Assembly: GCF_022201045.2 (NCBI RefSeq)
Contig: NC_068561.1
Coordinates: forward strand, 18,726,501-18,790,500
Length of the DNA stretch: 64,000 bases
DNA from: Citrus sinensis
Taxonomy: Eukaryota > Streptophyta > Magnoliopsida > Sapindales > Rutaceae
Reading direction: 5' to 3'
Below, piece after piece: positions 61,201-64,000 of the stretch (position 1 is the first letter of the stretch; each line of letters starts with the position of its first letter). The position numbers and the translations under genes are program-made. Under the pieces are notes generated by a model. The model was not told where the DNA came from. It searched no databases and saw only the letters and a program-made list of their open reading frames with translations.

Positions 61201-63205
61201 TAACAGCTCTAACTCATTCACCCTTTTTCCAGTACCCTCTAATTTGGAATGAGATGTCTGGAACAAATCTTCTAGCTCAATGCTGCGCTGATGACTCATG
61301 TTGGCTCGGTCCTCATCTTCAGCACTTCTCTCCTTGGTAATCCTCAGCTCCTCCTCAAGCTCTGAACTCCGTGTGTTTGACTGGTTTAGGGTTAATTCCA
61401 GCTGGGTTATCTTATCCTTGTAATCATTCATTTGATCATGCAACTGTTTCTTTTCCTCCTCAACTTCCTTCAATGCAGTACTGAGTTGAGATAATTTCTC
61501 AGAGAATTCCCTCACTTCTCTCTCAGAATCACTGCTTTTAAGTTCAACAAGGTTCAACTGTTGCTCAAGCTCCACGCTCCGCTGTTCTGCTGCTATAAAG
61601 CGTGGTTCAAGCTCTCTCAATTGGGACTTTGCCTCTTCTGCTGCTTCATTGGAAGCTCTGATTATATCCTCAAGCTCAAGATTCCTCTGAGAAGCAGTTG
61701 CCGCTGCAGCTCCTGTCTCATTATGTTGCTCTTCCAGAGACTTCAGCTTCAGCTCAAGCTCCGCATTATTAGCCAAAGCTTGAGACAGAAGAGAATCTGT
61801 TTTACAGAAATTCTCATCTGAATTCCTCAATTTTTCCTCAAGTTCACTGCATAACTCCTTCATCCGTGCTATGTTACCAGTAAGATCTGCCATGGCTGCT
61901 TCAAGAGCTTCTTTCTCTTTACTTACTTTATCTAATTCTTCATTTACATTTGAGACCTGCGCTTCTTGGGTTTTCAACACAGCTTCAACTGATTCCCGTG
62001 CATTGACTTCCTCTTGCAACTTCAACTTGATATCTTCCAACTCAGAAACTTTAGCGTGAAGATTTTCTTTAGCGTCTGCAAGTAGATTATCAAGGGCGGA
62101 AATTTCCTCTTTTGCCTGAGATTCTGATGCCTTTATGAGGTCCAATTCCTGAGTTAGATTAGTAATAAGAGCTTCCTTTGAAGAGAATCTTTGCTCCAAG
62201 TCCAAGAGTTGTAATTTTGAAAGTCCCAACTCTTCCTGAATTGCAGAAATTTCTGTGTTGCTTCTCTTAAGCTCTTCTTCAACTTTCTCCTTCTCAGAAA
62301 TCTTTTCATTCAGGCCCTTGAGCTCTTCTTGTAGGGAAGCCATCTGACCCTCCACTTCTTTTGCACTCACATTCGCAGTTTCAAGCAGCCTCTCAAACTC
62401 CAACGCCCTCTGTGACTCAGATTCTGCATGTGAACCACTTTGCTTGTGCAACTCCTCAAACTTCCTAGCCTCATCCACAGAACATTGTAACTTATGCTCC
62501 AACTCCGGCAATCTTGACCTTGATTGTTCAATTTCAAGACTTAGACCATCAAATGCTTCTTTCACTTCAGCCAGCTCCTTACGCTTTGCTTCTTCAGCTT
62601 GCAAAGCCTCTTTCATAGCATTGAGCTCTGAATTATATTTCTCCCCAGCTTCAACAATCTGCTCTTGGAATTTCTTTTGACCAATTTCAAGCTCTGCACA
62701 TTTCTTCCCACTTTCCTCCAGCTTCTCTTTTGAAACTAAAACATCATCCTGTAGTCTTGCATTTTCAATTTCAGCATTCTTCAATGCAGTAGCTGCTCTC
62801 TCCAATTCAATCTCAAGTTCTTTCACCTTCTCATTGGCTTCCAACAATTCTCTGCTCGAACTGCTCGAGCTTCTATCAACTACAGATGGCTTGTCGTCCT
62901 CCTCTGCAGCTGCTGGCTCAGCCATATGAGAAACTTCCTTCACATCCAATGCTTCCTTCTCCACTTTTATAAATTCTGCATCCAATGCATTTTCTTCCTC
63001 TTCTTTCTTTCCTTCTTTACCTACTTGTGGCAAGCCTCCATTTGTTTCCTGCAACACGAGAAATTATCAAAATCAATTATCTACGGTTGAAAAATAAAAT
63101 CCTGAATGTTTGTTTGCGTTTTTTTTTTTAAACCTTAATTGGATCAATGTCCTCAACTGCTTTCATCACAGGGACTTCTGAACCCACTTGCGTCTCTTCT
63201 TCCAT
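58291..63205 (-). CDS. PICC: Tail-anchored long coiled-coil protein, PICC-like
   Basis: Six exons: 63205-63134, 63048-59791, 59696-59454, 59340-59182, 58934-58782, 58539-58291; all in phase 0 with GT-AG; 1,377 aa. After a short acidic N-terminus (MEEETQVGSEVPVMKAVEDI) nearly the whole protein is a Glu/Lys/Leu heptad coiled coil, which gives myosin-like database labels although no motor domain is present. The C-terminus has a Lys-rich linker (SKRKSKKLEA), a single hydrophobic segment (FIIGVALVSVIIGIILG) and the short tail KRY, which is a tail anchor. Length, exon layout and anchor match Arabidopsis PICC (At2g32240, about 1,333 aa) and its relative PICL, ER-localised proteins linked to immune responses. 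A dense set of antisense open frames over this gene is a by-product of its codon bias. Confidence 0.9.
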
Positions 63206-64000
63206 GTTTAAATCAATCTTCACTTAAACAGACCAGTCTCTCTGTGATTTTGACAAGATTATAGTCACATTACACATGTTAGAACAAAGGACATAAATAA
63301 TAGCACGTGCAATTGGGTGTCTGAAAAATGCATACAGAATAACAGACCATTCATCACGCACCTAGCCGGGCCTATTTGAGGCTGTTTCCAAAGACAATAT
63401 CAGCATAACTCAACCCATTTTACACCACCAAAAAAAAATAAAAAACTAAGGAAAATATTTTTTTTTACCCTTTTCCTTGATTGACCGATTGGAGTTTATG
63501 TTGTCCTGACCATGACATCATTCATCATCAATACAATATACACATATGAAGTAAAAAATGTACATATTTATATATGTGAAAATGTACATCATTCGAACTA
63601 CGCATCTTTATAAATTGTATTGATCATGATAATTATGTAATTTGATTCTTTATGTGAGACAACAATAGTAGCTCGTTCTACAAGGCCTAATCGAATCATA
63701 GGCCCAACTACAATCTTGAAATTCTAGGCGCCCAACAACAGGCTGTTTTATTTTGTCTTCTAATTTTAACCTGACGTGGGAAGTTTTGGCATCTTTTCCT
63801 AACCTTGATTCCCTGTTTTTAATGTCTGTTAAATTAATTCAAATATTCAATCATCTGTATAACTTTAAGCTCGTCACCAAATTTGGAAACTTTTATGGAC
63901 TCAAAAATGAAAAAACTGAAAAAAATTAGAAGCTTTATGGGTTGTAGTTTCCGGCTGCCAATTAAGGAATCGTAAGATTTAGGGAACCCGGCGGGTCGAC
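63206..64000. other. Upstream region of the PICC-like gene
   Basis: Leader and promoter of the minus-strand coiled-coil gene, then AT-rich sequence to the window edge. No other gene was recognised before the sequence stops. Confidence 0.45.

Noticed and set aside
60873-61340. 155-codon open frame on the plus strand
   Set aside because: Lies antisense to the coiled-coil exon of the PICC-like gene. Such frames arise from the Glu/Leu/Lys codon bias of that gene, and there is no homology or splice structure.
58291-63205. Myosin heavy chain
   Set aside because: Only the coiled coil resembles myosin. There is no motor or IQ domain, and the C-terminal tail anchor fits PICC.
1-64000. tRNA or rRNA genes
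   Set aside because: No complete tRNA cloverleaf or rRNA segment seen; the A/B-box-like stretches are better explained as SINE or primer-site remnants.

Overview
The window is nuclear DNA of a flowering plant, AT-rich between genes. It carries spliced genes with GT-AG introns, plant-only families (UGT with PSPG box, GRAS, PPR, mTERF, CYSTM) and many small non-autonomous transposons. The protein set fits a eudicot, probably a rosid. A Citrus-like source is possible, but the sequence does not prove it. No bacterial, organellar, CRISPR or phage content was seen.

Layout. 1294-7930 (-): complete 14-exon gene for an ER-lumenal HSP70/GRP170-type chaperone (HSP70-17 type, ends HDEL). 9905-10284 and 17663-18094 (-): two paralogous secreted cysteine-rich peptides with the same exon structure, separated by 7.4 kb of repeats that include a TM9SF (nonaspanin) pseudogene fragment at 13222-13540. 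19025-22243 (-): OTU-domain deubiquitinase. 23858-26530 (-): UGT82A1-type glycosyltransferase. 27980-29359: long-TIR, Mutator-like non-autonomous element. 31838-34283 (-): chloroplast-type mTERF (MTERF5-like). 35118-42728: direct tandem duplication carrying two CYSTM genes; the first unit is interrupted by a broken LTR retrotransposon (37511-39128). 43675-44290: fold-back MITE with a perfect 10-bp target duplication. 44910-45317 (+): ribosomal protein L27e. 48309-49634 (+): GRAS regulator SCL23-like. 52763-56308 (+): long PPR protein with a recent in-frame 489-bp tandem duplication. 58291-63205 (-): PICC-like tail-anchored coiled-coil protein.

The genes are mostly independent housekeeping or regulatory loci. 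From memory, the order RPL27 / CYSTM (PCC1 group) / UGT82A1 / OTU resembles the Arabidopsis interval At3g22230-At3g22260, so part of the window looks like conserved ancestral microsynteny with an mTERF gene, MITEs and an LTR element interspersed. The points most worth attention are the recent duplication inside the PPR gene, the paired cysteine-rich peptides, the CYSTM duplication with its dated LTR insertion (filled site against empty site), the two Mutator-type elements and the TM9SF relic.
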